Source: Natrinema halophilum (lineage in GTDB: Archaea > Halobacteriota > Halobacteria > Halobacteriales > Natrialbaceae). Taken from it: 64,000 nucleotides of DNA. The stretch is from the NCBI RefSeq assembly GCF_013402815.2, contig NZ_CP058601.1:3224001-3288000 (forward strand), read 5' to 3'. The notes under the pieces are model-generated. The model saw nothing but the letters and a program-made list of their open reading frames with translations. It ran no database searches and was not told the DNA's origin. Below are positions 18,004-27,426 of this stretch, piece after piece; positions within the stretch are counted from its first letter, which is position 1; every line of letters starts with the position of its first letter. The position numbers were made by a program, and so were the translations under genes.

Positions 18004-18177
18004 GTGAACTCCCCTGAATCCGTCTCCGACGAGGGTCGAACGCTAACAAGTCGTGGGTACCGTATTACTGTCGACGATGGACGTGACTCGTTTTTCGCGA
18101 TCTGTCTCGAGGATCCGGATAGTGACACGGCATGGATCATGTCGGATACCGTCCGATCGGTCGAAGACATGCAGTAA
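18004..18177 (+). CDS. Possible small haloarchaeal protein (57 residues)
   Basis: A GTG at 18004 opens a 57-codon frame whose product (SRGYRITVDDGRDSFFAICL and DTAWIMSDTVRSVEDM) has the length, acidity and Trp-Ile-x-Ser-Asp pattern of short haloarchaeal families such as DUF7331. TTCGTTATCC about 25 bases upstream could be the TATA box. The codon use is less GC-biased than that of neighbours. The longer frame to 17890 looks spurious. The gap 17808-18003 shows nothing else. Confidence 0.4.
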   Translation: MNSPESVSDEGRTLTSRGYRITVDDGRDSFFAICLEDPDSDTAWIMSDTVRSVEDMQ

Positions 18178-18240
18178 GAAGCCAGTCTGCGGTGGTCGTC
18201 TCGAGCGACGAAGCCAGAAAGTGGTACTGACGAGTCGCTC

Positions 18241-18293
18241 TCTACAGGCGGGGTAAGCCGAGTGTCTCGGGGACGAGTCCCGATCCAGTTCAC
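18241..18293 (+). mobile_element. Solo hairpin end resembling an IS200/IS605-type right end, copy 1
   Basis: These 53 bases align without gaps to 29325-29377 with ten mismatches. The core is TCTACAGGCGG, GCCGAGTG, then a stem-loop built on CTCGGGG/CCCGA, then GTTCAC. Hairpin-bearing ends of this look close haloarchaeal IS1341/IS605-type (tnpB) elements; no tnpA or tnpB frame is found next to it. In this copy the hairpin stem is partly decayed. Confidence 0.5.
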
Positions 18294-18514
18294 CGCCGCC
18301 GAGTATCTGTTCACGTCAATCGCGGACCCTCGCGCCGAACAGGACGCCGACGTTTCGTTCGCCGTCGCTCGTGGAATACGTTCGACAGCGATGTGACGGT
18401 CGTCCGATTCGAACCACCTTCAGACGCTCCCCCTCACGCTATTCTGACGCTGCGGCTGACGTGCTACAAATCACGACTACCCCAGTCGCCACTCACGAAT
18501 CGACCGCGTCGATA

Positions 18515-18598
18515 TGCGAGGGTTGGGATTCGAACCCAAGGACCCCTACGGGAGCGGGTCTTAAGCCCACCGCCGTTGGCCTGCTTGGCTACCCTCGC
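18515..18598 (-). tRNA. tRNA-Leu (anticodon TAA)
   Basis: The minus strand folds as a complete 84-nt class II tRNA. The acceptor GCGAGGG pairs with CCCTCGC, the discriminator is A, the D-arm is TAGCCAAGCAGGCCAACGGC, and the anticodon stem-loop GGGCTTAAGACCC carries TAA. A long variable arm typical of leucine tRNAs (CTCCCGTAGGGGTC) precedes the T-arm GGGTTCGAATCCC. The 3' CCA is not encoded, and I see no intron. Around it, 18178-18514 and 18599-18816 hold no convincing protein gene other than the solo IS-type end. Confidence 0.96.
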
Positions 18599-18816
18599 AC
18601 AGAAGCGCACTCGATGGTTGTCGCCGGGTTGGAATGTGCGTTTCGATGTCCGCGTCACGGAGAATGCAGTGGGCGTTCGGTTTGAGAACCCCTAATCGGG
18701 GCTGTTACCGTCTAAAACTCCAGACCGCTGATGGAAAAGCGCCGTCCCAGCAACGGCTGTCGATTCGTCTCGTTTGTGCCCGCCATCACAGCTCCGGATC
18801 GCGTCCGTCGGCAGTG

Positions 18817-19155
18817 CTACCAGTCGACGCTCAGCGTCCCGTCGCCGTTCGGATCGGGCGCGATTTCCTCGTCGGTCCGCCGGTCGATGACGTGGATGCA
18901 GCCGTCGTCTTTCTTTGCCGGGCAGACTTCGGCGGCGCGAACGTTGTGCTCGAGGTCGTCCTCGTCGAAGAAATACTCCGTGGGCTGGGCTATGCCCGAG
19001 ACGATGGACATCTCCCAGTTGTCGCTGACTTCGGCGCACTTGCCCGCGCCGAAGCACTTGTTCGCCTCGAAAATTATCTTGTAGGGCTTTTCTTCGACCG
19101 GCGGGGCGTCGGCCGAGCCGACGTCGCTGGCACGCTGAATGCCGTCGTCGCTCAT
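18817..19155 (-). CDS. Ferredoxin with a single [3Fe-4S]/[4Fe-4S] cluster
   Basis: The product has 112 residues. It has KCFGAGKCAEV, a C-x5-C pattern in which a middle ligand is replaced by Ala or Gly, and AAEVCPAKKDDGCIHV. The first spacing is typical of [3Fe-4S] ferredoxins that serve cytochromes P450 or oxidoreductases. The N-terminal 25 residues and the C-terminus are acidic haloarchaeal extensions. It would carry one electron at low potential in the cytoplasm. The partner is not adjacent; the aldehyde oxidoreductase at 7463 and the R2-like oxidase at 60379 are candidates only by function. Confidence 0.85.
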   Translation of the reverse strand: MSDDGIQRASDVGSADAPPVEEKPYKIIFEANKCFGAGKCAEVSDNWEMSIVSGIAQPTEYFFDEDDLEHNVRAAEVCPAKKDDGCIHVIDRRTDEEIAPDPNGDGTLSVDW

Positions 19156-19350
19156 TGCGTTATACTTCGGCCGACCGGTCTTTCGCCTTACGGTTGGCGC
19201 GAACGACGGAACCGAATCCGGCCTCGATTGAGCGGTCTCGGTGGTAACCGGACGCCCGTTTACGTCCGCGATGAATTCGACAACCGAGCGACCGCCGCGT
19301 CGTCCGTGGTGTTCGCGGATGAGAACACCACTCCATGCGCCGTGCGAATA

Positions 19351-20109
19351 CTATCCGATCGCGGCGAGGATTGTTTCGAACCCATCCTCGGCTGCTTCGA
19401 ACGTTTCCCGAGAGTTGAACTCGATCTTCGTCGGGCGATCAGGACCGATCCTCTCGACCAAGCCGGTGATCGCGGCGAGAATCGCGTTCGACGGCCGCGA
19501 CGACGCCCACTCGAGAGATATCGTCATCGTCCCGGGATCGATCGTGACGTTTCGGAGATTCTCGAGCCCGAAACACGCGCTTCCGACGCAAAGACTCGGT
19601 GGAGACAGCACGTAGCGTGTGCCGTCGACCACCCACTCGCAGAGGGGACGCTTCGGAAGGACGCCGGCGGCGACGCCGTCGAACGCGGTCTCGATTTCGG
19701 TCAGCGCCCCCGGCACGGCATCGCCGTCGATATCGAACTGTCGGTGATCGGCGTTATACAGGAGGACGGTCTCTCCGTCACGATCGAGACGGACGTGCTG
19801 GACGCACGCGTACAGATGCCAGCTTTCGACGGTGAGAATATCGTGGACGACGGGTGTCTCGTTCACTTCGCGCGTGCAATAATCGTCGTAGTTCGCGTCA
19901 GCCGATGTGACGCGATCGCAGGTGGTTCGCAATCGATCGATACGGTCCGGATATTCCTCGACGAAGCAGTCGCAGTCGATCCGCAGACAGACGCGGCCCG
20001 CGTGGGCGGCGGCCCCCGTGATCGCGTCAGCTGTGGCTGCGCGCTCGCTCCCTCTGTCGATCGCGCCGAAGACGACCGTATGGGTCGGTCGAAACGTGGA
20101 ATGGCTCAT
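19351..20109 (-). CDS. Hypothetical haloarchaeal protein
   Basis: The product has 252 residues, counted from the ATG at 20109 (MSHSTFRPTHTVVFG); an open frame continues upstream without a plausible start. The middle contains several Cys and His (RIDCDCFVEEYPD, DYCTREVNETPVVHD, SWHLYACVQHV, SLCVGSACFGLEN), which might bind metal, and the C-terminus is an alpha/beta stretch ending FETILAAIG. I recognise no family. Composition and codon use match the neighbours, so I believe it is a real gene. The gap to the SDR gene (20110-20371) shows nothing. Confidence 0.6.
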   Translation of the reverse strand: MSHSTFRPTHTVVFGAIDRGSERAATADAITGAAAHAGRVCLRIDCDCFVEEYPDRIDRLRTTCDRVTSADANYDDYCTREVNETPVVHDILTVESWHLYACVQHVRLDRDGETVLLYNADHRQFDIDGDAVPGALTEIETAFDGVAAGVLPKRPLCEWVVDGTRYVLSPPSLCVGSACFGLENLRNVTIDPGTMTISLEWASSRPSNAILAAITGLVERIGPDRPTKIEFNSRETFEAAEDGFETILAAIG

Positions 20110-20371
20110 CGATGGGGTCGACCTCGGTACAGCGTGTGGATGGATGGTATCCGCCCGATCGGGTATAGGAGTTGCTAGTTGACGGCCGAAAGGGCAGCGA
20201 GCGGGTACGGCCGCCGCTGTAGCGGTCACCGCGGCCGCCATGTCGATCGTTCCGACCCGAATCCGAACTCGACCATCGCTCGTCGACAGCGTTGCCGGTG
20301 ATACGCCGGTGCTTACACGTGGCCACCGGACTGAAATCGCGACGCGACGAACGACGGTCGTCGCGGGCCAG

Positions 20372-21322
20372 TTAGGCCTGCATTTCGACCTCCGGCTCCG
20401 GGAGGTCGTACGTGACGCCCGTCAACTCGCTCGAGACGGCCCACAATCGCTGGGCCGTCTCCTCGTCGTAGGAGCGATCCGACGAAGCCTGCCGCTCGGG
20501 AGTCCCGCGCATGTTCTGGAAGCCGCCGGGGCCGTAGTACGCGCCGCCCTCGGCGTCCGGATCGGTTGCGGCGTAGAGCGTCGGGAGCGCGCCTTTCTCG
20601 GCCGATTGTGCGAGAACGGTGTTCAAGATCCACATCCCGGCTTTCCGGAGGCGGCTGCCGCTTTGCTCCGGGCCGCGGTACTGCAGTCGCGTGTCGGCGT
20701 AGCCCGGGTGGACGGCGATGCTCTTTGCATTCGCGTTCGCCGTGAGCAACCGTCGCTCGAGTTCGTACGCGAAGAGGACGTTCGCCAGTTTCGACTGCGC
20801 GTAGGCGTCCCACTTGTCGTAGGACTGCTCGTGCTGGAGGTCGTCGAAGTCGATCTCACCGCGCTCGTGGACGCCGCTCGAAACGGTGACGATCCGAGAG
20901 TCGGGGTCCTCGTCGAGGGCCAAATTGTCGAGCAGTAACCCCGTCAGTGCGAAGTGGCCGAGGTGGTTGACGCCGAACTGGGTTTCGAAGCCGTCCTCGG
21001 TCTCCGAGCGTGGGATCGCCATTACTCCCGCGTTGTTGATCAGGACGTCGACGGGTTCGTCCCCCAGCCGGCCCGCGAACGTTCGGATCGACTCGAGGGA
21101 CCCCAGATCACACGCTTCGACGCGGAGGTCGACGTCGGAACCGTTTTCGCGGATGGTCCGTGCCGCGTCCTCGCCGCGGTCGAGACTCCGGCACGCCATG
21201 ATCACCGTGGCGCCGTTGCGTGCGAGGTCGCGGGTCGCCTCGAAACCGATCCCGCTGTTCGCGCCGGTGACGACGATCGTTTGCCCGTGCTGATCAGGTA
21301 TATCGGCGGCTGTCCATCCCAT
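20372..21322 (-). CDS. SDR-family oxidoreductase (retinol dehydrogenase-like)
   Basis: The product has 316 residues. The Rossmann motif VVTGANSGIGFE is at about residue 18, NNAG at about 96, the catalytic Ser in VTVSSGVH, and YAQSKLA supplies the Tyr-Lys pair. The spacing and the GVNHLGHFALT and HPGYADTRL segments match the retinol dehydrogenase/WW-domain oxidoreductase-like branch of classical SDRs, which reduce or oxidise alcohols with NADP(H). The start at 21322 gives a compact N-terminus; the frame continues 107 codons upstream but overlaps the downstream kinase end. It follows the large kinase gene in the same direction with a 73-base gap. Confidence 0.88.
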   Translation of the reverse strand: MGWTAADIPDQHGQTIVVTGANSGIGFEATRDLARNGATVIMACRSLDRGEDAARTIRENGSDVDLRVEACDLGSLESIRTFAGRLGDEPVDVLINNAGVMAIPRSETEDGFETQFGVNHLGHFALTGLLLDNLALDEDPDSRIVTVSSGVHERGEIDFDDLQHEQSYDKWDAYAQSKLANVLFAYELERRLLTANANAKSIAVHPGYADTRLQYRGPEQSGSRLRKAGMWILNTVLAQSAEKGALPTLYAATDPDAEGGAYYGPGGFQNMRGTPERQASSDRSYDEETAQRLWAVSSELTGVTYDLPEPEVEMQA

Positions 21323-21395
21323 ACGGGCCCTACGTCGGCCGACTCCTAAATGACCGCCCTGTACGCGGCGTTCGAGTTGGTTCCGCGGGCGTCCA

Positions 21396-24300
21396 TCATC
21401 GTTCGTGGTCGTCTGAGGCGGGAAGGGAAAACGAGAAGGTTGCGCCCTCGCCGCGCTCGGATTCGACCCAGATGTCGCCGCCGTGGCGCTCGACGATCCG
21501 CTCGCACAGGGCCAGGCCGATCCCCATTCCGTCGTACTCCTCGCGACTGTGGAGTCGATCGAAGATGGTGAACACTCGTTCCTGATCCTCGGGGTCGATG
21601 CCGATCCCTTCGTCGCAGACTGAGATAACCCAGTCTCTGCCACGCCGTTCGGCCTCGATGTGGACTCGCGGCGCTCCGTCGCCGCTGTAGGTTATCGCGT
21701 TGCCGAGGAGGTTCTGCAACACCTGACGCAGCTGACTGGTATCGCCCTCGACCTGGGGGAGATCTTCGGCCGTAATTTCCGCATCGGTCTCCTCGATTTG
21801 CAGCTGCAGGTCCGCGATGACGTCGTCGAGAATCTCGCCCAGATCGGTCGGCTCGAACGGATCGCCCCGCGTTTCGATCCGCGAGTATTCGAGCAGGGCG
21901 TCGATCATCTCGCGCATCCGCTCGGCCCCGTCGACGGCGAATTCGAGGAACTCCTGGCCGTCCTCATCGAAGGCGTCTTCGTACCGGTTCTCGAGCAGTT
22001 GCAGGTAGCTCGTGACCATCCGCAGCGGTTCCTGCAGGTCGTGGGAGGCGGCGTAGGCGAACTGCTCTAAGCGCTCGTTCGATTCCTCGAGCTTTCGCTG
22101 GTACTCCCGGCGCTCGGTGACGTCCTGGACGACGACCATGCCGGCGAAGATATCGCCGTTGGCGTTTTTGACGGGTAGCGTATTGGCGTACAGGTGCCGG
22201 TCGTACAGTTCGAGTTCGAACGAGTGGTGCTCCCCCTCGAGCGCCGCCCGAAAGTGTGGCTCGTATTTGTCGACCAGCGGATCGGGATGGATGTCGTCGA
22301 CCTTGTTCCCGACGCGGTCTTTCGCATCGATGCCGATCTCTTCGAGGAGCTGTCCGCCCACGGCCGTATACGTCAGGTCCTCGTCGAATAGCCCCACCGA
22401 TCCCTCGGGGAAGTTCTCGACGAGCGTCCGATAGCGGTGTTCGCTTTCGGCGAGTTTCTGCTGATACTCGCGGCGTTTGGTGATGTCCGTGATCGTAATG
22501 ACGCCGCGAGTGACGTCGCCCGCTGTCTCGCGTACCGGCATCCCCTCGACCCTGATAATTCGACGCTCCCCGTCGACGGCTTCGATTTCGAAGATATCCG
22601 GCTCCCGAACCTTTTCACCGTCGAGGACTCGACTCATCGTCGTTTCTTCGGGTTCGACGAGCTCGCCCGAATCCGCCCACCATATCGAGTATTTTTCGTA
22701 TTCGGTGATGGAGCCAGCGTCGAACACGTCTCCGCCCCAGATTTCTCGTGCGGCGTCGTTGGCCTCGACGAGTTCGCCGTCGGCGTCGGCGACCACGACG
22801 CCGACCGGGAGGACCTCGAACAGCGTCTCGAGTTGCTCCTGGTTACGCTTGCGCTCGAGTTCAGCCCGCTTGCGCTCAGTGATGTCTGTGAGCGCGCCGG
22901 GGAAGGTCGTCGGGTTGCCCTCGTCGTCGCATTCGACGTGTCCGCGGGAGAAGACCCATCGGATCTCGCCGTCGACGTTTCGGACGCGATACTCCGTTTC
23001 GTACTCGTCGCAGGTTTCGACGGCATCCGTGATTTCGTCGACGACCCGTTCGCGATCGTCCTCGTGGATCGCTTCGATGAATCGGTCGAGCGACACGCCC
23101 TCACGAGCCGCATCCGGATCGACCCCGAACGTCCGGGCGAACGACGGACCGACGACCATCTGGTCGGCTTGAACGTCCCACTCCCAGGTCCCAACCGCAC
23201 CGGCTTCTGTCGCCGCTTCCAGTTGCGACTTGGCGTCGTGCAGGTAGCGTTCCCGTCTCTTCTGCTCGGTGATGTCCTGTGCCATCGTCATTCCGGCGAA
23301 GACCTCGCCGCGCTCGTCGGTGATCGGGACCGCGTGTAGTACCCATTCACGGTCGGCGTACTCGAGTTCGACCGCCCGTTCTCTGCCCGCGAGAGCGGCT
23401 TGGAACGCCGGCTGGAGTGCGTCGACGGTCTCCTCGGGCCAGACGTCGTGGAACTTCCGGCCCTCGAGATCGTCGGGATCGACGGGAATCTGGGCGAAGC
23501 CCTGACCCGCGGCCAGCGTGTACTCGAGGTCGTGGTCGAACAGCGTAACCAGCCCGTTGGGGAAGTACTCCACGAGGGTTCGATAGCGCTGCTCTGATTG
23601 CTCGAGCTGGCGCTCGTATTCGCGGCGCTCGGTGATCTCCTGGGACAGTCCGAGCGCGGCAAACACCGTGCCGTCGTCGTCGCGGACCGGCACGATGCGC
23701 GCGTCGAAGACGTGGTCGCCGGACGAGAGCTCGAACTCGGTTCCTTCGCCGTCCAGCGCGGCTTCGTAGTGGGGAACGAGTTTGTCAGCCAACGCCGGTG
23801 GAAGGGCTTCTCGAACCGGTTTCCCCTCGAGCTCGTCGCTCGTCGCACCCGCTCTGCTCAGGGGGCTTCCGCCGACAGCCTGGTATCGCATCTCCTCGTC
23901 GACCAGGGTGACGGCCCCGTTCGGAAACTGTTCGATGAGCGTCCGGTAGCGCCGTTCCGACTCCTCCAGTTCTCGCTCGCGCTCGACACGCTCGGTGATA
24001 TCGCTGTCCGAGACGATGATCGAAACGACGTCGCCGTCGTCGTTCGTAACGGGTCTGAAAACGCCGTTCAGGACGTACCGTTGTCCGCCCGGTCGCGTGA
24101 GTTCCGCCTCGAAGTTGACGTACTCACCGCTTGCGGCTCGTTCGACCCATTCTTTGACGTCGGCCTGAATTTCCCTCCCCGCTCCCCACCAGGGCGTCTC
24201 CCAGAACAGTTCGCCGGTCACCGCCGACAGATCAGCGTCGATGTACTCCATCGCGGTCCGGTTGATATCGATGACCGTTCCGTCGGGCTCGAGGAGGCCG

Positions 24301-25583
24301 ACGAGGATGTTCGGGTCCTCGAAAATCGCTTCGAATCGACGCTCGGTCCGCCGGAGGTCACGTTCTCGCTCTCGGCGTTCGGTCACGTCCCGGGCGACCG
24401 CGAGGACGTATTCCCTGTCGTGTTCGATGTGTGTGGCGTTGACTTCGACCGGATACGTCGTCCCGTCGTGCCGCCGATGATGACTATCGAACGTAACCGA
24501 CCCACTCGTTTGCAGGTCGTCGACGAACGATTGCCACGCCGTCCGATCGTCGATTTCGACGTCGATATCTGGGACCGTCAGGTCCAGTAACTCGTCTCGT
24601 GAATAGCCGCGGCGCTGACAGGCGGTTTCATTGACGTCCAGATACCGGCCGGTGTCCGGATCGATGACCAGCACGCTATCGGTCGACTGGTCGAGGAGCG
24701 TCCGAAACAACTCGAGTTCGCGTTCACGTCCCTTGCGTTCGGTGACGTCGCGGAAGTAGATTGAAAGCCCCGTTTCCGACGGATAGGTTCGTATTTCGAA
24801 CCAGGCGTCGAGCGGTTCCGGGTAATACTCCTCGAATTCGACGGTCTCTTGCTCGCGCATCGCGCGTTCGTACTTCGATTTGAATGCGCGGGTCGGCCCC
24901 TCGGGGAACTCCTCCCAGATACTGTTCCCGAGCAGCGATCGATCGTCGGGGTTGATCAGTTCGTGTGCGCGTTCGTTGAGATAGGTAAATTTCCAGTCTT
25001 CGTCGAGGGCGAAGAACGCATCAGAAATGCGTCCGTACACTTCCTTGAGTTCGCCCTGATTCGGCTTCGTCTCGATGGCAGACGCGAGGAGTTCCGCGAC
25101 GCGTTCGACGAATTCGACGCTCGACTCGGCAAACGCCCGTTTCTCGGTCGAATATACTCCCAGAACCCCCTGTGGTTCGTCCGTCGGTCCGATACGGACG
25201 TTGATTCCGCTGCGAACGTTACTGTCGGCGAGCAACGTCGAGTCAGCGAACCGACCGTCGTCTCGTCGGTTGTCGACGACGACTGCCCCAGCGGCCGAGA
25301 CCGTCTGTCCAATCTGCGAGTCGTCTTTCATCGGCACCGTCGTGCCGACGATCTCCTCATCCCACCCGATTCCCGCCGTCAGAACGCTTTCGTCATCGCC
25401 GGGTAATAACTCGAGTATGGCACAGTACTCGGCCTCAATCGTTTCCGCGACGGCGCTGACTGCATCGCGTCGAAGTCGGTCGACGTCGTCCGTCTTCATC
25501 GCCTGCTGGTAGAGTTCCATCACCACCTCCTGTTGGCGGAGTCGCATTTGGCAGTTCGCGTCAGTGGATGAAGGCGGTCCCAT
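21396..25583 (-). CDS. Multi-sensor hybrid-free histidine kinase: GAF plus eight PAS domains
   Basis: The product has 1395 residues and is probably cytoplasmic, as no membrane segment is visible. A GAF domain (about 30-170) is followed by eight PAS/PAC units (about 185, 295, 415, 545, 670, 800, 930 and 1055), most closing with a D(V/I)TERxxRE coil. HisKA has FAYAASHDLQEPLRM (His about 1187). The ATPase shows QNLLGNAITYS, DEGIGID, FTIFDRLH and GMGIGLALC. There is no receiver domain. Units 4, 5 and 8 start with nearly the same words (YRTLxExFPxGxVxLxD), so they arose by internal duplication. Bacterio-opsin activator-like kinases in haloarchaea have similar builds. The ligands are unknown and no response regulator is near. 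Confidence 0.93.
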   Translation of the reverse strand: MGPPSSTDANCQMRLRQQEVVMELYQQAMKTDDVDRLRRDAVSAVAETIEAEYCAILELLPGDDESVLTAGIGWDEEIVGTTVPMKDDSQIGQTVSAAGAVVVDNRRDDGRFADSTLLADSNVRSGINVRIGPTDEPQGVLGVYSTEKRAFAESSVEFVERVAELLASAIETKPNQGELKEVYGRISDAFFALDEDWKFTYLNERAHELINPDDRSLLGNSIWEEFPEGPTRAFKSKYERAMREQETVEFEEYYPEPLDAWFEIRTYPSETGLSIYFRDVTERKGRERELELFRTLLDQSTDSVLVIDPDTGRYLDVNETACQRRGYSRDELLDLTVPDIDVEIDDRTAWQSFVDDLQTSGSVTFDSHHRRHDGTTYPVEVNATHIEHDREYVLAVARDVTERRERERDLRRTERRFEAIFEDPNILVGLLEPDGTVIDINRTAMEYIDADLSAVTGELFWETPWWGAGREIQADVKEWVERAASGEYVNFEAELTRPGGQRYVLNGVFRPVTNDDGDVVSIIVSDSDITERVERERELEESERRYRTLIEQFPNGAVTLVDEEMRYQAVGGSPLSRAGATSDELEGKPVREALPPALADKLVPHYEAALDGEGTEFELSSGDHVFDARIVPVRDDDGTVFAALGLSQEITERREYERQLEQSEQRYRTLVEYFPNGLVTLFDHDLEYTLAAGQGFAQIPVDPDDLEGRKFHDVWPEETVDALQPAFQAALAGRERAVELEYADREWVLHAVPITDERGEVFAGMTMAQDITEQKRRERYLHDAKSQLEAATEAGAVGTWEWDVQADQMVVGPSFARTFGVDPDAAREGVSLDRFIEAIHEDDRERVVDEITDAVETCDEYETEYRVRNVDGEIRWVFSRGHVECDDEGNPTTFPGALTDITERKRAELERKRNQEQLETLFEVLPVGVVVADADGELVEANDAAREIWGGDVFDAGSITEYEKYSIWWADSGELVEPEETTMSRVLDGEKVREPDIFEIEAVDGERRIIRVEGMPVRETAGDVTRGVITITDITKRREYQQKLAESEHRYRTLVENFPEGSVGLFDEDLTYTAVGGQLLEEIGIDAKDRVGNKVDDIHPDPLVDKYEPHFRAALEGEHHSFELELYDRHLYANTLPVKNANGDIFAGMVVVQDVTERREYQRKLEESNERLEQFAYAASHDLQEPLRMVTSYLQLLENRYEDAFDEDGQEFLEFAVDGAERMREMIDALLEYSRIETRGDPFEPTDLGEILDDVIADLQLQIEETDAEITAEDLPQVEGDTSQLRQVLQNLLGNAITYSGDGAPRVHIEAERRGRDWVISVCDEGIGIDPEDQERVFTIFDRLHSREEYDGMGIGLALCERIVERHGGDIWVESERGEGATFSFSLPASDDHER

Positions 25584-25704
25584 TCTACCCGAACACAGTT
25601 GCGCGGGTGTAAAACGTCTTGGTTCAGTATCCTTTCGGCACGACTCGTCTGCCGTTCATAACGTAGAATAATGGCCCCGGCGACTCGGGGCGACGGCCGA
25701 CTGG

Positions 25705-26223
25705 TTACTCGTAGTCGACTGAAACTGACTCGAGGACGACGTCCTCTCGCGGCCGGTCGTTGGCGTCGGTGTCGACGCTTCCGATTTCGCGGACGACGTC
25801 CATCCCGTCGACGACCTGTCCGAAGACGGAATGTCGATCGTCGAGATGGGGTTGGGCGTCGAGCGTGATGAAGAACTGCGAACCGTTGGTGTCGGGGCCG
25901 GAGTTGGCCATGCTCAGGACCCCCTCGTCGTCGTGACGGAGTTCATCGTGGAACTCGTCGTCGAACTGGTAGCCTGGGCCGCCTCGTCCGGTTTCGGTCG
26001 GGTCGCCGCCCTGAATCATGAAGCCCTCGATGACCCGGTGGAAGGCGACGTCATCGTACAGGGGTTCGCCCTCGACTTCTTCGCCCGACTCTGGATCGGT
26101 CCAGGTCTTCCCGCCGGTTGCGAGTCCGACGAAGTTATCGACGGTTCGCGGTGCGCGGTCGTCGTAGAGTTCGACTTCGATGTCGCCCTCGGTCGTATGC
26201 AGGGTAGCAGTAACGTCTCCCAT
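25705..26223 (-). CDS. Peptidyl-prolyl cis-trans isomerase, cyclophilin type
   Basis: The product has 172 residues. The cyclophilin fold is complete: [32 protein letters not shown] with the catalytic Arg, then [18 protein letters not shown] and [19 protein letters not shown]. It catalyses proline isomerisation during protein folding in the cytoplasm. I chose the ATG at 26223 ([16 protein letters not shown]); the longer frame to 26289 adds an arginine-rich stretch that is not part of the family. It is divergent from the aspartoacylase-like gene. Confidence 0.95.
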   Translation of the reverse strand: MGDVTATLHTTEGDIEVELYDDRAPRTVDNFVGLATGGKTWTDPESGEEVEGEPLYDDVAFHRVIEGFMIQGGDPTETGRGGPGYQFDDEFHDELRHDDEGVLSMANSGPDTNGSQFFITLDAQPHLDDRHSVFGQVVDGMDVVREIGSVDTDANDRPREDVVLESVSVDYE

Positions 26224-26383
26224 ACGTCGGCGTCGACGGGGCGACTGAAAACGATAGTGGTCTCGAGTCGTGACGGCAGGCGTTTGCACTAATTCACCCG
26301 GAATGCGGTCGCCGTGACCGGTTCGAGCGTCGAAAGTAACGGCCGGCCGCAGCTACATACCGACGGACGTGAAACGTTAGATC

Positions 26384-27355
26384 ATGAGCGACGGCACGCA
26401 CACGGGGGAACAGGTAACACTTGCGCGGTTACCGTCGGGCGTGGAACTGACGACGACCGTCCACACCTATCGTGGCGACGAGCCGGGGCCGACACTGTAC
26501 GTGCAGGCGGCCCAGCACGGCCGCGAAATAAACGGCACCGAGGTGCTTCGACGGTTCCACGAGCGCCTGTCGCTCGAGTCGCTGTCGGGAACCGTAATCG
26601 CCGTTCCCGTCGCAAACCCGCTGACGTTCGACCGCGTGTCCTACACGACACCGGAACAACTCGACAGCGTCAACCCGAACATGAACCGTATCTGGCCGGG
26701 TGATTGCGACGGTAGTCTTCACCAGCGCATGGCCGCTCGCCTCTGGGAGTACGTCACGGGGGCCGACGCTATCGTCGACCTCCACACGGGCAGTCCGAAT
26801 ATGCTTCCGCACGTCGTCTACCGCGAGGGCGACGAGCGGTCCCGATCACTTGCCGAAGCCTTCGGAACCGACCTCTTGCTGTCCGAACAGGCCGACGAGG
26901 ACGCCCCCGACGAGTGGCACCGCCGTGGCTTCGCGGGCAAACTCCGCGTCGCCGCCGCTGACGAGGGAATCCCGTCGATCACGCCCGAACTCGCCTACAA
27001 CAAACAGATCCTCGAGACGGTCGTCAAGGAGGGCGTCGAGGGGCTAATCGACGTTTGCCGGTACATCGATGTCCTCCCCGGAGACGTTCCCGACCGTGAT
27101 CAGCACATCGCCCGAAACCATCTCGGACAGGTCACAGCCGGCGAGTCCGGGCTTTTCCGGCCGAACCCCTCGATCGAGGTCGGCGAGTTCGTCCCGGAAG
27201 GGACGGCGATTGGAACGGTTTACCACCCGACGCGCTACGAGCCGTTGGACGAGGCATCGGCGGATCGAGATGGAATCATCTATGCGCTCACGCAAGAGGC
27301 GACGGTAACCGCTGGTGACCAGCTCGCGAGTGTCGCACTGATTCGCGATGAATAA
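26384..27355 (+). CDS. Succinylglutamate desuccinylase/aspartoacylase family hydrolase
   Basis: The product has 323 residues. The zinc carboxypeptidase-like site is visible as H45 and E48 in QAAQHGREINGTE and H134 in IVDLHTGS; the NPNMNRIWPG motif binds substrate carboxylate in relatives. The second half contains the EVGEFVPEGTAIGTV beta-barrel lid. Members remove acyl groups from amino acids (N-acetylaspartate, N-succinylglutamate) or similar amides. In haloarchaea such paralogues are often assigned to ectoine or N-acyl compounds, but I cannot fix the substrate. It stands just before the acyl-CoA gene region. Confidence 0.88.
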   Translation: MSDGTHTGEQVTLARLPSGVELTTTVHTYRGDEPGPTLYVQAAQHGREINGTEVLRRFHERLSLESLSGTVIAVPVANPLTFDRVSYTTPEQLDSVNPNMNRIWPGDCDGSLHQRMAARLWEYVTGADAIVDLHTGSPNMLPHVVYREGDERSRSLAEAFGTDLLLSEQADEDAPDEWHRRGFAGKLRVAAADEGIPSITPELAYNKQILETVVKEGVEGLIDVCRYIDVLPGDVPDRDQHIARNHLGQVTAGESGLFRPNPSIEVGEFVPEGTAIGTVYHPTRYEPLDEASADRDGIIYALTQEATVTAGDQLASVALIRDE

Positions 27356-27426
27356 CGGACCCTCGGGCACCACGCTCGCGAGCGTGATACAGAGTAGGAA
27401 GTCATCGAGGAGACGCCGAGTCCGGT

